Assembly (NCBI GenBank): GCA_028279555.1
Contig: JANQNO010000007.1
Coordinates: forward strand, 186,001 to 250,000
DNA length: 64,000 nt
Direction: 5' to 3'
DNA from: Sphingorhabdus sp.
GTDB lineage: Bacteria; Pseudomonadota; Alphaproteobacteria; Sphingomonadales; Sphingomonadaceae
The notes below the pieces were generated by a model. The model saw nothing but the letters and a program-made list of their open reading frames with translations. It made no database searches and was not told where the DNA came from. The stretch's first letter is position 1. The number at the start of each line of letters is the position of its first letter. This document shows positions 54,254-62,690 of the stretch, in pieces. Made by a program: the position numbers and the translations under genes.

Positions 54254-56602
54254 ATGTCGAAATTTGGTCATATGCGGCGCGTCCTGATGCTGAGCACTGC
54301 CGCCAGCTTACTGCCCATGGCGTCCCCCGCGCTGGCTCAAGTCCAGGACGCGGCCTCGGCAGAGGAAGATGACGGCGTTATTGTCGTGACCGCGCGGCGG
54401 CGCGAGGAATCGCTGCAGGACGTCCCGGTTGCCGTAACGGCATTCAGCGGCGAGCAGCTGACGCAGCGGGGAGCTGCCGATATTACCGAACTCGGCCAGA
54501 TCACGCCCAACACAACGCTGGAGGCATCGCGCGGCACAAACTCGACTTTGACAGCTTTCATACGCGGAGTCGGCCAACAGGATCCCGTGTCCGGTTTCGA
54601 GCAGGGCGTCGGCATCTATCTGGACGATGTCTATCTAAATCGCCCACAGGCAGCGGTGCTGGACATCTATGACGTCGAACGCATCGAGGTTCTGCGCGGA
54701 CCTCAGGGAACTCTGTATGGGCGCAACACCATCGGCGGCGCGGTCAAATATGTAACCAAGCAGCTCCCTCTCGATTTCTCACTCAAGGTCCGCGGCACGG
54801 TCGGCACTTATGACCAGGCGGAAGGTGTTGTGACCGTCTCGGGCCCGATCAGTGACATGGTGCGTGTGGGCGGTTCGCTGGCTCGTCTCTCTCGCGGCGG
54901 CTTTGGCGATAACACCACCCTGGGAATTGAAAATTACAACAAGGATGTCTGGGCCGGACGTGCCTCGCTGGAGATTGGCGGCTATGATGAGCCGATTCTC
55001 ATCCGCATTTCGGGCGACTATACGAAGGACGACAGTAATCCGCGTGGTGGCCACAGGCTGATCCCCGGACAGGCTTCCGGCGCGCCGGTCTTGGACGACG
55101 TGTTCGATACACGCGGCGCGCTCAATGATCCCATCCAGGAAGTCGAAGCCTACGGGGTGGCAATGAACATCACTGCCGAGCTCACCGACGCGCTGACATT
55201 TCGTTCTATCAGCGCATGGCGCCGCGATGACAGCGCATCACCCATCGATTTCGATGCGCTGCCTGCAGTCGATCTTGATGTTCCGGCGCTCTATCGCAAC
55301 GAACAGCTGAGCCAGGAGTTTCAGCTGCTTTATAGTGACGGCCCGGTAAACGCGTTGCTTGGCTTCTATTATCTCGATGCAAAGGCCGACACGCAGTTTG
55401 ATGTTCGCCTTTTCACGACTTTTGCGGGCTTTACGGCCTTTACCCAGGCCAATGTCGACACTGAAACATTCGCTGTCTTTGGCGATGTCACCTTTGATTT
55501 CACAGATCAGATTAGCCTGGCTTTGGGTGGTCGCTACACCTGGGATGAGAGAAGTGCAGATATTCTGCGCCAGAATTATCTCGGCGGAGGGTCGCCCGTG
55601 TTTGGGGGCGCAGGCGTTCCGTTCGGCGGGCCGAGCACCGATTTCCAGGGTAGCCGCAAATTCAAGAAATTCACGCCGCGCGCCTCGCTCAGCTTCAAGC
55701 CCACACCGGAGCACAATATCTACGCAAGCTATTCGCAGGGCTTCAAAGGCGGTGGCTTTGACCCGCGCGGAGTCGGCGTCAACGCGCCTGACAGCAACGG
55801 AAATGGAATCTTTGACGATGAAGATGTCGCCACTTTCCTGAGCTTCCGTCCGGAAAGCGTCGACAGCTACGAGATCGGCTACAAGGGCAGCTTGCTCGAT
55901 GGTGACCTCAACATTGCCCTCGCCGGTTTCTATGCGGACTACACCGATGTGCAGATACCGGGTTCCGTCGCCTGTAACGTTGGCGGCATAGCCACATTCT
56001 GCGGCGTGGTGTCCAACGCTGGCAAGGCCGAATTCTGGGGCGTAGAGCTTGAGGTTAACTCGCGTTTGGCCGAAGATTTCGCGACCGTCGGTGACAGTCT
56101 CAGCTTTGTCGGGTCACTCGGTTATATCAACGCGGAATACAAGCGCTTCATCACCAATATTGGCGGGGTGCCCACCGACGTTGCCGATTTCCGCGAGGTG
56201 CAAAATACTCCAGAATGGACAGCCAGTGGCACGCTGGCCTATTCGACACCTGTTGGCGATGGCGACCTGTATCTGGGTACAACCTTATCCTATCGCAGCA
56301 AGACCAACCAGTTCGAAATTCCCAACCCCTTCATCGACCAGAATGGCTTCGCGCTTTGGGATGCGAGCCTGGTCTACACAGCGCCGGACGAGCGGTGGAG
56401 CATCGGCCTCCACGGCAAGAATCTCACCGACAAAGAGTATATCACGTCGGGATACACATTCGTTGTTGCCGATCCCACGACCGGTGCTATTGCCACCGGA
56501 CCGAACGGGTTGCCCATCTCGGCGCTCGGAACCGAAGGTACATTGTCGGCATTCTATGGCAATCCGCGCCAGATCTTTCTGACGGGCACCATACGATTCT
56601 GA
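54254..56602 (+). CDS. TonB-dependent outer membrane receptor
   Basis: A 782-residue receptor. The signal peptide ends near ALAQ (about residue 29), a TonB-box-like stretch is DGVIVVTARRREESLQDVPV, and the plug domain holds IERIEVLRGPQGTLYGRNTI. A 22-strand barrel ends in the aromatic FLTGTIRF. It imports a large or scarce solute with energy from TonB. The following hydrolase and MFS genes suggest an organic substrate (ester, lactone or glycoside) rather than iron. GGGAGA precedes the ATG. Confidence 0.95.
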   Translation: MSKFGHMRRVLMLSTAASLLPMASPALAQVQDAASAEEDDGVIVVTARRREESLQDVPVAVTAFSGEQLTQRGAADITELGQITPNTTLEASRGTNSTLTAFIRGVGQQDPVSGFEQGVGIYLDDVYLNRPQAAVLDIYDVERIEVLRGPQGTLYGRNTIGGAVKYVTKQLPLDFSLKVRGTVGTYDQAEGVVTVSGPISDMVRVGGSLARLSRGGFGDNTTLGIENYNKDVWAGRASLEIGGYDEPILIRISGDYTKDDSNPRGGHRLIPGQASGAPVLDDVFDTRGALNDPIQEVEAYGVAMNITAELTDALTFRSISAWRRDDSASPIDFDALPAVDLDVPALYRNEQLSQEFQLLYSDGPVNALLGFYYLDAKADTQFDVRLFTTFAGFTAFTQANVDTETFAVFGDVTFDFTDQISLALGGRYTWDERSADILRQNYLGGGSPVFGGAGVPFGGPSTDFQGSRKFKKFTPRASLSFKPTPEHNIYASYSQGFKGGGFDPRGVGVNAPDSNGNGIFDDEDVATFLSFRPESVDSYEIGYKGSLLDGDLNIALAGFYADYTDVQIPGSVACNVGGIATFCGVVSNAGKAEFWGVELEVNSRLAEDFATVGDSLSFVGSLGYINAEYKRFITNIGGVPTDVADFREVQNTPEWTASGTLAYSTPVGDGDLYLGTTLSYRSKTNQFEIPNPFIDQNGFALWDASLVYTAPDERWSIGLHGKNLTDKEYITSGYTFVVADPTTGAIATGPNGLPISALGTEGTLSAFYGNPRQIFLTGTIRF

Positions 56603-56631
56603 CAATTGCCCTGAATGGTCAGGTGATTGTC

Positions 56632-57522
56632 ATGCCCGCAAGCGAAAGTCCGTGGATAGACCATTCCTACCGCAGCGCCGATAACCGGCTCGATCTTTAT
56701 GCACGCCTGTATGAAAGCGCCGGGAGAACCGATGCTCCGCCGTTGCTGCTGATGCATGGGCTGACGCGCAACAGCGCCGATTTTGAGGGGCTGGCCGCGC
56801 ATCTGGCTAAGCACTATCGCCTGATTGTGCCCGATCAGCGTGGGCGCGGTCGGTCGGAATATGATCCTGAGCCCGCCAACTACACGCCGCAGGTCTATGC
56901 TGGTGACATGTTTGCGCTTATGGACGATCTGGGCATCGAGACGGCAACGCTGATCGGCACTTCCATGGGTGGTTTGATGGCAATCCTCATGGCACTCGCT
57001 CAGCCGGCGCGGGTGCGCGGTATGGTGCTCAATGATGTCGGCCCGGAGGTCGACCCTGCGGGCATCGAACGTATTAAGAGCTATGTCGGCAAGATCACAC
57101 CACCTGCAACATGGGATGAAGCGGCAAACTATGTGCGCCGGATCGCGGGCGATGCTTTTCCTGATGTCACCGATCATGCCGTCTGGATGAAATTCGCCCG
57201 CGCCAACTTCATAGAGGAAGACGGCCAGATCAGGGCGTCTTATGATCCAGCGATAGCGCAAGGCGTCGAGGGCGATGACCCCAGCGCCGTACCTCCCGAT
57301 CTCTGGCCGATCTGGGATATGCTCAAGACGAAGCCTGTGCTCGCGATACGGGGTGCAATTTCGGATATTCTATCGGCTGAGACTTTTGCCGAGATGGAGC
57401 GCCGGCATGGCGAGCATTATACCGGCGTTGAAATTCCCCAGCGGGGGCACGCGCCCATGCTCGATGAGCCAGAGGCGGTCGACGCCATCCGCGCCTTTTT
57501 GAACCGGCTATATTCGGCGTGA
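56632..57522 (+). CDS. Alpha/beta-fold hydrolase
   Basis: A 296-residue enzyme with the oxyanion region LLLMHGLTRNSADFEGLAAH, DQRGRGRSEYD, the nucleophile elbow GTSMGG (Ser at about residue 113) and the catalytic His in PQRGHAPMLDEPE near the C-terminus. It has no signal peptide and so acts in the cytoplasm on imported material, probably as an esterase or lactonase. It starts 29 bases after the TonB receptor gene and overlaps the MFS gene start by four bases (GTGA). Confidence 0.9.
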   Translation: MPASESPWIDHSYRSADNRLDLYARLYESAGRTDAPPLLLMHGLTRNSADFEGLAAHLAKHYRLIVPDQRGRGRSEYDPEPANYTPQVYAGDMFALMDDLGIETATLIGTSMGGLMAILMALAQPARVRGMVLNDVGPEVDPAGIERIKSYVGKITPPATWDEAANYVRRIAGDAFPDVTDHAVWMKFARANFIEEDGQIRASYDPAIAQGVEGDDPSAVPPDLWPIWDMLKTKPVLAIRGAISDILSAETFAEMERRHGEHYTGVEIPQRGHAPMLDEPEAVDAIRAFLNRLYSA

Positions 57523-58793
57523 AACAAACCGGCGCGCCCGCAACAATAGCGCGAAAGCAGACGCACCCCAATGTCGCGCTGGGCATGCTGCTACTCGTCT
57601 ATATCTTCAACTTTGTCGACCGGCAGATATTGTCCATTCTTGCAGCGCCGATACAGGCCGATCTCGGCCTGTCCGATACCCAGATGGGCTTGCTTGGCGG
57701 CCTGTCCTTCGCGCTGCTCTATTCGACGATGGCTGTGCCGCTGGCGATCCTCGCCGACCGCACCAGTCGCAGCTGGGTTATCGCCGTTTCTCTCGCAGCC
57801 TGGAGCGGCTTTACTGCACTATGCGGGCTTGCGCAGGGATTCTGGTCGATCTTCCTCGCGCGCGTTGGCGTTGGTGTGGGCGAGGCAGGCGGCGTCGCAC
57901 CATCCTATGCGCTGATCAGCGATTTCTTCCCGCAGGAAAAACGCGCCCGTGCGCTTGCCATCTATTCGCTTGGCATTCCGATTGGCGCAGCTAGCGGTGT
58001 CCTCATCGGTGGCTATGTCGCGGCAAATATCGACTGGCGCGCAGCCTTCATAACAGTCGGCCTTTTGGGCGTCCTGCTTGCACCGATATTCAAGCTGCTC
58101 GTCAAAGACCCGCCACGCCGGGCCGCCGCCGATGCAAGCCAGCAACCTCGTCTGCTCGCCATTGCAGCTATTCTATCACGCAAGAAGAGCTTCTGGTTAC
58201 TCGCCTTCGGCGCTGCGTCGAGCTCCATGCTGGGTTATGGTCTTGCTTTCTGGCTGCCCAGCCTGCTGATCCGCAGCTTTGGGCTGGACCTTGAGCAGGC
58301 AAGCTATTTCTTCGCCGCCGTGCTGCTCACTGGCGGCGTAGCAGGCATTCTCCTCGGCGGTTGGCTGGGAGACCGGCTAGGGCAGAAAAATCGCGCCGCC
58401 TATGCCCGCCTGCCTGCCATCGCCTTTGCCTTGGCTGTTCCATTTTTTGCCGCCGGCGTGATGGCACCCAATGTCTGGATCGCCTTTATTGCCGTCCTTA
58501 TACCGCAGGCGCTGGTCTATGTCTGGCTCGGCCCCGTCGTATCAGCCGTTCAGCATCTGGTCGAACCGCCGAGCCGTGCCACGGCCTCCGCGCTCTTCCT
58601 GCTGATCAACAATCTGATCGGCATCGCAGGCGGTATCTATGCGCTTGGTGCCTTGTCGGACTATCTTAGCCCAATCTATGGCGACGAGGCGCTCCGCTAT
58701 TCGATGCTATATTCGCTTGTCCTCTATCTGGTGGCGGCGTTGCTGATGGCACTGGCATCGCGCGATCTCCCGCGCGACTGGGTCGAGGATTGA
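57519..58793 (+). CDS. MFS transporter, spinster-like
   Basis: A 424-residue inner-membrane transporter with 12 predicted spans. The N-terminal pattern VYIFNFVDRQILSILAAPIQ and the loop motif LADRTSRSWVI are common in sphingomonad MFS proteins that sit beside TonB receptors. The GTG start overlaps the hydrolase stop. It is likely to move the receptor's substrate, or a breakdown product, across the inner membrane. Confidence 0.92.
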   Translation: MKQTGAPATIARKQTHPNVALGMLLLVYIFNFVDRQILSILAAPIQADLGLSDTQMGLLGGLSFALLYSTMAVPLAILADRTSRSWVIAVSLAAWSGFTALCGLAQGFWSIFLARVGVGVGEAGGVAPSYALISDFFPQEKRARALAIYSLGIPIGAASGVLIGGYVAANIDWRAAFITVGLLGVLLAPIFKLLVKDPPRRAAADASQQPRLLAIAAILSRKKSFWLLAFGAASSSMLGYGLAFWLPSLLIRSFGLDLEQASYFFAAVLLTGGVAGILLGGWLGDRLGQKNRAAYARLPAIAFALAVPFFAAGVMAPNVWIAFIAVLIPQALVYVWLGPVVSAVQHLVEPPSRATASALFLLINNLIGIAGGIYALGALSDYLSPIYGDEALRYSMLYSLVLYLVAALLMALASRDLPRDWVED

Positions 58794-58883
58794 GCGAGAC
58801 AACCAACCCGTTTTCGCCTGCTGCTCGAAAAGCCGAGTCATACCTAGCCTCAGGGCCAGCAAGCCTGAATAGCCTGTAATGCC

Positions 58884-59666
58884 TCAGCTGCTCGGCAGCG
58901 CGAGTTTCACCTTCGATGCCTGCGCGGAAACCTGTCCTACCGGCTTGGGATCCTCGGGCGGTACCGGTGCTTCTGGCCACATGGCAAGCAGAGTTTCCAA
59001 TTCCTGCTTGACCTTTGCAGCATCGGCAGAATCGAGAGCTTCGGCCCGCGCTAGTGCCACCTTTGTGAAGCCAAAAGCGTCCTGATATTCAGGCGCATCG
59101 GTTATCTTGCCGTCGGTAATCGAGACCGTATACTCGTCCACGGTTGTATCCATTAGATAGCGGATGACATCCGCTGCATCGCCCCCTGCCTTTTTAGAAA
59201 TCTCGGCAAGATGTTCCTCGGCGGCTTTCAGCTGCGGTTCGATTTCGGACGCCGGTCTGCCTTCCTCGAGCGCTTTGGAAACCGTTTCGAAAAGCGCAGC
59301 ATTGAAGCCCAGTTCATCCAGCCCCCTGCGTTCGGCCTGATAGGCCTCGGAGACCGGATGCAATAAATGGGGGGCTGCCATCTTCGGCTCTCCAGCACGG
59401 TAGAGCGCCAGCCCAGCCTCCACATGGCCGGCCATAAAGGCCAGACGTTTGGGTAGAGGAAGCTGGGATATATCCTGGCCGGATTCGCCGCCTTCACCCT
59501 CGCCGCCTTCGCCTTCACCACCTTCACCTGCGCCCTGCTCGCCCGTTGCCGAGGTTTCAGCGCCTTGCTCGCCAGCTTCACCGCCTGACGAACAGGCAAC
59601 CAGGCTGGAGCCAACGAATGCAGTTGCGAGGCCCAATCCGGCCCATTTCTTTATCGATGATTTCAT
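58884..59666 (-). CDS. Acidic Gly/Glu-rich lipoprotein in the iron locus, unknown function
   Basis: A 260-residue lipoprotein: signal MKSSIKKWAGLGLATAFVGS, lipobox Cys in LVACSS at about residue 25, a low-complexity Gly/Glu stretch (GEGGEGEGGEGEGGES, about 45-62), then an all-helical domain. The helical part (KRLAFMAGHVEAGLALYRAG, with HLLHPVSEAY) vaguely recalls imelysin/EfeO-type periplasmic iron proteins, but I cannot confirm that family. It is divergent from the PiuC-like gene. The acidic linker could bind cations or simply act as a spacer from the membrane. Confidence 0.75.
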   Translation of the reverse strand: MKSSIKKWAGLGLATAFVGSSLVACSSGGEAGEQGAETSATGEQGAGEGGEGEGGEGEGGESGQDISQLPLPKRLAFMAGHVEAGLALYRAGEPKMAAPHLLHPVSEAYQAERRGLDELGFNAALFETVSKALEEGRPASEIEPQLKAAEEHLAEISKKAGGDAADVIRYLMDTTVDEYTVSITDGKITDAPEYQDAFGFTKVALARAEALDSADAAKVKQELETLLAMWPEAPVPPEDPKPVGQVSAQASKVKLALPSS

Positions 59667-59721
59667 GTCATATTTCCCTGAAAATACAGCTTCGAATCCA
59701 GAAGGCACAATATCGCGTGAC

Positions 59722-59743
59722 TGCGCAAATGCAAATCAATATC
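59722..59743 (+). promoter_or_regulatory. Fur-like sequence before the PiuC-like gene
   Basis: TGCGCAAATGCAAATCAATA and the bases just after it loosely match the A/T-rich TGCAAAT...ATCA pattern of alphaproteobacterial Fur boxes, about 11 bases before the ATG. The match is imperfect. Confidence 0.3.
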
Positions 59744-59753
59744 AAGCTACCTC

Positions 59754-60431
59754 ATGATTCTATCTATATCTGATATCGCTGATAAGCCGCTTCAACAGCG
59801 TATCGAGAGTATGCTGGAAAAACTATCCTGGCGCGATGGGCGCGTTACAGCAGGCGCTGTGGCGAAGAAAGTCAAACATAATTTGCAGGCGGACTTAAGC
59901 AGCGCGGCAGGCCGGAAACTGTCTGGCGAGTTAATGTCTGCGATCTCCACCAATGCCGTGCTGCAAGCGGCTGCGCGACCGCGACGATTTTCCAATCTGA
60001 TTATCAGCAAGACCGGTGAAGGCAGTTACTATGGTCCGCATGTCGACAATGCGATCATGAAAAAGAAAGACGAACAGTTGCGCACCGATCTGTCCTTCAC
60101 GCTCTTTCTGACACCAGCTGATTCATATGAAGGCGGGGAACTGGTGATCCATGCAGCCGGCGTTACCCAATCGCTCAAGGGCGATATGGGCGAACTTATT
60201 CTCTATCCATCTTCAAGCATCCATGAGGTTACGCCCGTCACATCCGGCGAGCGGACAGTGTGTGTCGGCTGGATAGAAAGCCTGATTGCTGATCCTGCAC
60301 AGCGCGAATTGCTGTTCGATCTGGAAAATCTGCGTGTCTCTCTCCGCGCAACGATGTCCACGCAATCTGCTGAACTGGTGACACTGGACAAGGTGATTGC
60401 CAACCTGATCCGCCAATGGGCGGTCACCTAG
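59754..60431 (+). CDS. piuC: Fe(II)/2-oxoglutarate dioxygenase, PiuC/PKHD type
   Basis: A 225-residue non-heme iron dioxygenase. The metal facial triad is seen as HxD in YYGPHVDNAIM and the later His in SSSIHEVTPVTSGERTVCVG, where the Arg should bind 2-oxoglutarate. PiuC/YbiX proteins accompany TonB-linked siderophore uptake. Here the neighbour is a ferric ABC system rather than a receptor. The hydroxylation target is unknown. Some Fur control is likely from the context. Confidence 0.9.
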   Translation: MILSISDIADKPLQQRIESMLEKLSWRDGRVTAGAVAKKVKHNLQADLSSAAGRKLSGELMSAISTNAVLQAAARPRRFSNLIISKTGEGSYYGPHVDNAIMKKKDEQLRTDLSFTLFLTPADSYEGGELVIHAAGVTQSLKGDMGELILYPSSSIHEVTPVTSGERTVCVGWIESLIADPAQRELLFDLENLRVSLRATMSTQSAELVTLDKVIANLIRQWAVT

Positions 60432-60455
60432 CTGTCAAAAGGCCGCTTGTCCTCT

Positions 60456-61496
60456 CTATTGCCAGCCGGCGCGATCGAATAGCTTCACTGCCTCGGTCTG
60501 GTTGCGGCCCAGCTGCGATGCATTGATTTCATCCTCCTTGAAACTGCCCAGCGCTTCCACCACTGATGCACTCTTGACGCTCGGCACCGCCGGATATTCA
60601 TTGTTGCCGTTAGCAAAATATTGCTGCGCACTCGTCTCGGTCAGATATTCCAGAAAGCGGATGGCATTTTCTTTGTTGGGTGCGTGTTTGAGAAGCCCGG
60701 CACCGCTGATATTCACATGGGATCCGCGCCCTTCCTGATCGGGAAAGATAATGCCGACGGCATCGAAAGCGGCTTTTGCCTTGTCATCCCCGCTGGCCAT
60801 ACGCGCGAGATAATAGCTGTTTACAACCGAAATTTCGCACTCGCCTGCCGCAACCGAATCTATCTGGCTCGTGTCATTGCCTTGCGGCTTGCGGGCAAAA
60901 TTGGCCACCACGCCTTTCGCCCATTGTTCTGCCGCCGCCGCGCCGTCATGCGCGATGGTGGATGCAAGCAATGAGATATTGTAAATGTTGGACGAAGAGC
61001 GGACGCAAATCTTGCCCTTGTACTCCGGATTGGCAAGATCGGCATAGCTCTCCAGATTCTCCGGGCGGCCGTTTTTCTTATTGTAGATTATAACCCGCGC
61101 GCGCTTTGACAGGCCAAACCACAGGCCATCGGGATGCCGCAGATAAGCCGGCAGCCTTTCGGCCAGAATATCCGATTCGACCGGTGCCAGTATTCCCGCT
61201 TCTTCGGCGCGCCAAAGCCTTCCGGCATCTACCGTAATCAGCAAATCAGCCGGGCTGAATTCCCCTTCGCTTTTGACCCGCTCGATAAGCGCGTCAGCAC
61301 CAGCCTCTATCCGGTTGACCTTGATCCCGGTCTTCGCTGTGAAATCATCATAAAGCGCAAGATCGGTGTCATAGTGGCGGGAGGAATAGACATTTACCTC
61401 TCCCGCAATCGGCACGTCCGATGCGTCATCGGAAGAAGGCGCGCAAGCAGTAACAGCAATAACAACCAGAGCAGTGACAAGGCTCTTGAATTTCAT
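60456..61496 (-). CDS. fbpA: Ferric iron ABC transporter substrate-binding lipoprotein
   Basis: A 346-residue iron-binding protein of the FbpA/FutA/IdiA group. The N-terminus MKFKSLVTALVVIAVTACAP carries a lipobox Cys, so it is probably anchored rather than free in the periplasm. Family motifs include VNVYSSRHYDTDLALYDDF, the tandem tyrosines in NSYYLARMASGD that ligate Fe3+, and GRGSHVNISGAGLLKHAPN. The ATG at 61496 suits the signal; an ATG at 61523 would precede it with nine residues and extend toward the Fur-like box. Confidence 0.93.
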   Translation of the reverse strand: MKFKSLVTALVVIAVTACAPSSDDASDVPIAGEVNVYSSRHYDTDLALYDDFTAKTGIKVNRIEAGADALIERVKSEGEFSPADLLITVDAGRLWRAEEAGILAPVESDILAERLPAYLRHPDGLWFGLSKRARVIIYNKKNGRPENLESYADLANPEYKGKICVRSSSNIYNISLLASTIAHDGAAAAEQWAKGVVANFARKPQGNDTSQIDSVAAGECEISVVNSYYLARMASGDDKAKAAFDAVGIIFPDQEGRGSHVNISGAGLLKHAPNKENAIRFLEYLTETSAQQYFANGNNEYPAVPSVKSASVVEALGSFKEDEINASQLGRNQTEAVKLFDRAGWQ

Positions 61497-61527
61497 ATTA
61501 TCGACCTTTCGGGGAGAATTCACTTAT

Positions 61528-61549
61528 TGCGAATCGTTATCATTTATCG
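61528..61549 (-). promoter_or_regulatory. Fur-like box upstream of fbpA
   Basis: TGCGAATCGTTATCATTTAT reads in both directions as overlapping A/T-rich NATWAT hexamers, close to GATAATGATAATCATTATC and to alphaproteobacterial Fur sites. It lies about 32 bases upstream of the fbpA ATG, inside the 76-base gap after fbpC, so fbpA may have its own iron-regulated promoter. Confidence 0.6.
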
Positions 61550-61572
61550 CCCGTATTGTGCAAGCCTGTATT

Positions 61573-62619
61573 TCAAGAAGCCCTCGGAAAGGTGGCTATC
61601 TGACCTGAATTGCATTTCAAACCCACATGGTCGCCGGGGCTGCACGAGGCCTCCAGCGAAACTTCCGCCTTTATATGCTCGCCGCTTTGCGCCTGCAGAA
61701 CCACTATCCGGCTGTTCTCGGCTCGCCGAATGTCCAGCACACTGCAGCCCTGCCCATCCGGGTCGATCACTAACGCTGCCGGATGCACCAGCAGATCCAG
61801 CTGCTCAGATGCTGCCTGATTTTTCAGGCAGGATGCAGGCCATCTGCCAAAAGCCGTTTCGATCACATCGCCTGCCCGCGTTCCGGCAACAATCTGGCCT
61901 CTTCCGACCATGGACCCGATGGCTGCTGTGGCCGGTGTATCGAGAAGCGCATCGGGCGTATCATATTGCACGACCCGGCCACGATCCATGACGGCGATCC
62001 TGTCACCGATTTCCATCGCCTCCTGCGGATCATGCGTCACTAAAATAGCAGTTGCCCCGCGTGCTTGCAGCAGCTTGCGGGTATCTTCCCTCAACTCCCG
62101 GCGCAACACGAAATCTATGTTGGCGAAGGGTTCGTCCATCAGCAGAATAGCGGGCTCCGGCGCGATGGCGCGCGCGAGAGCCACCCGCTGTTGCTGACCG
62201 CCCGAAAGCATGTGCGGAAAACGTTCCCCAAAACCAGACAGACCTATCTTCTCGAGCCATTGTGAAACAACAACCGACGTGTCCGCTGCCGCATCAAGAC
62301 CAAAAGCAATATTTTTGGCGATCGACATATGGGGAAACAGCGCACCCTCTTGAAAAACCAGCCCAACAGGCCGCTTTTCAGGCGGTGGATTTTGACGGGC
62401 ATTTGCCAGAACTTCCTGGCCCAGCCGAATTTCTCCCTGCTGCACATCCTGCAAACCGGCGGCCAGATGAAGCAAGGTAGTTTTGCCGCAGCCAGAAGGC
62501 CCCAACAGACAAGCGATTTCGCCGCTGGAAACGGCAAGGCTGAGATCTGCGAGCGCCTCCACATTGCCGTAGCTGTGGCCAATATTGCAAAATTCCAGAT
62601 TCAACAGACTTCCGATCAT
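61573..62619 (-). CDS. fbpC: Ferric iron ABC transporter ATP-binding protein
   Basis: A 348-residue ATPase. Walker A is LLGPSGCGKTTLLHLAAG. The ABC signature MLSGGQQQRVALARAIAPEP is followed by Walker B ILLMDEPFANID and the switch His in LVTHDPQEAMEIGD. The C-terminal TOBE-like domain at about 240-345 is typical of FbpC/PotA-type subunits and may bind iron or regulate flux. It is transcribed ahead of fbpA and divergent from the permease. Confidence 0.95.
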   Translation of the reverse strand: MIGSLLNLEFCNIGHSYGNVEALADLSLAVSSGEIACLLGPSGCGKTTLLHLAAGLQDVQQGEIRLGQEVLANARQNPPPEKRPVGLVFQEGALFPHMSIAKNIAFGLDAAADTSVVVSQWLEKIGLSGFGERFPHMLSGGQQQRVALARAIAPEPAILLMDEPFANIDFVLRRELREDTRKLLQARGATAILVTHDPQEAMEIGDRIAVMDRGRVVQYDTPDALLDTPATAAIGSMVGRGQIVAGTRAGDVIETAFGRWPASCLKNQAASEQLDLLVHPAALVIDPDGQGCSVLDIRRAENSRIVVLQAQSGEHIKAEVSLEASCSPGDHVGLKCNSGQIATFPRAS

Positions 62620-62690
62620 CCCGCTTGATGAGCCGCCTTAATATGATAGTCCCGGGCAATGCAATCTCGGTTTTTCAGGACCATCAGCGG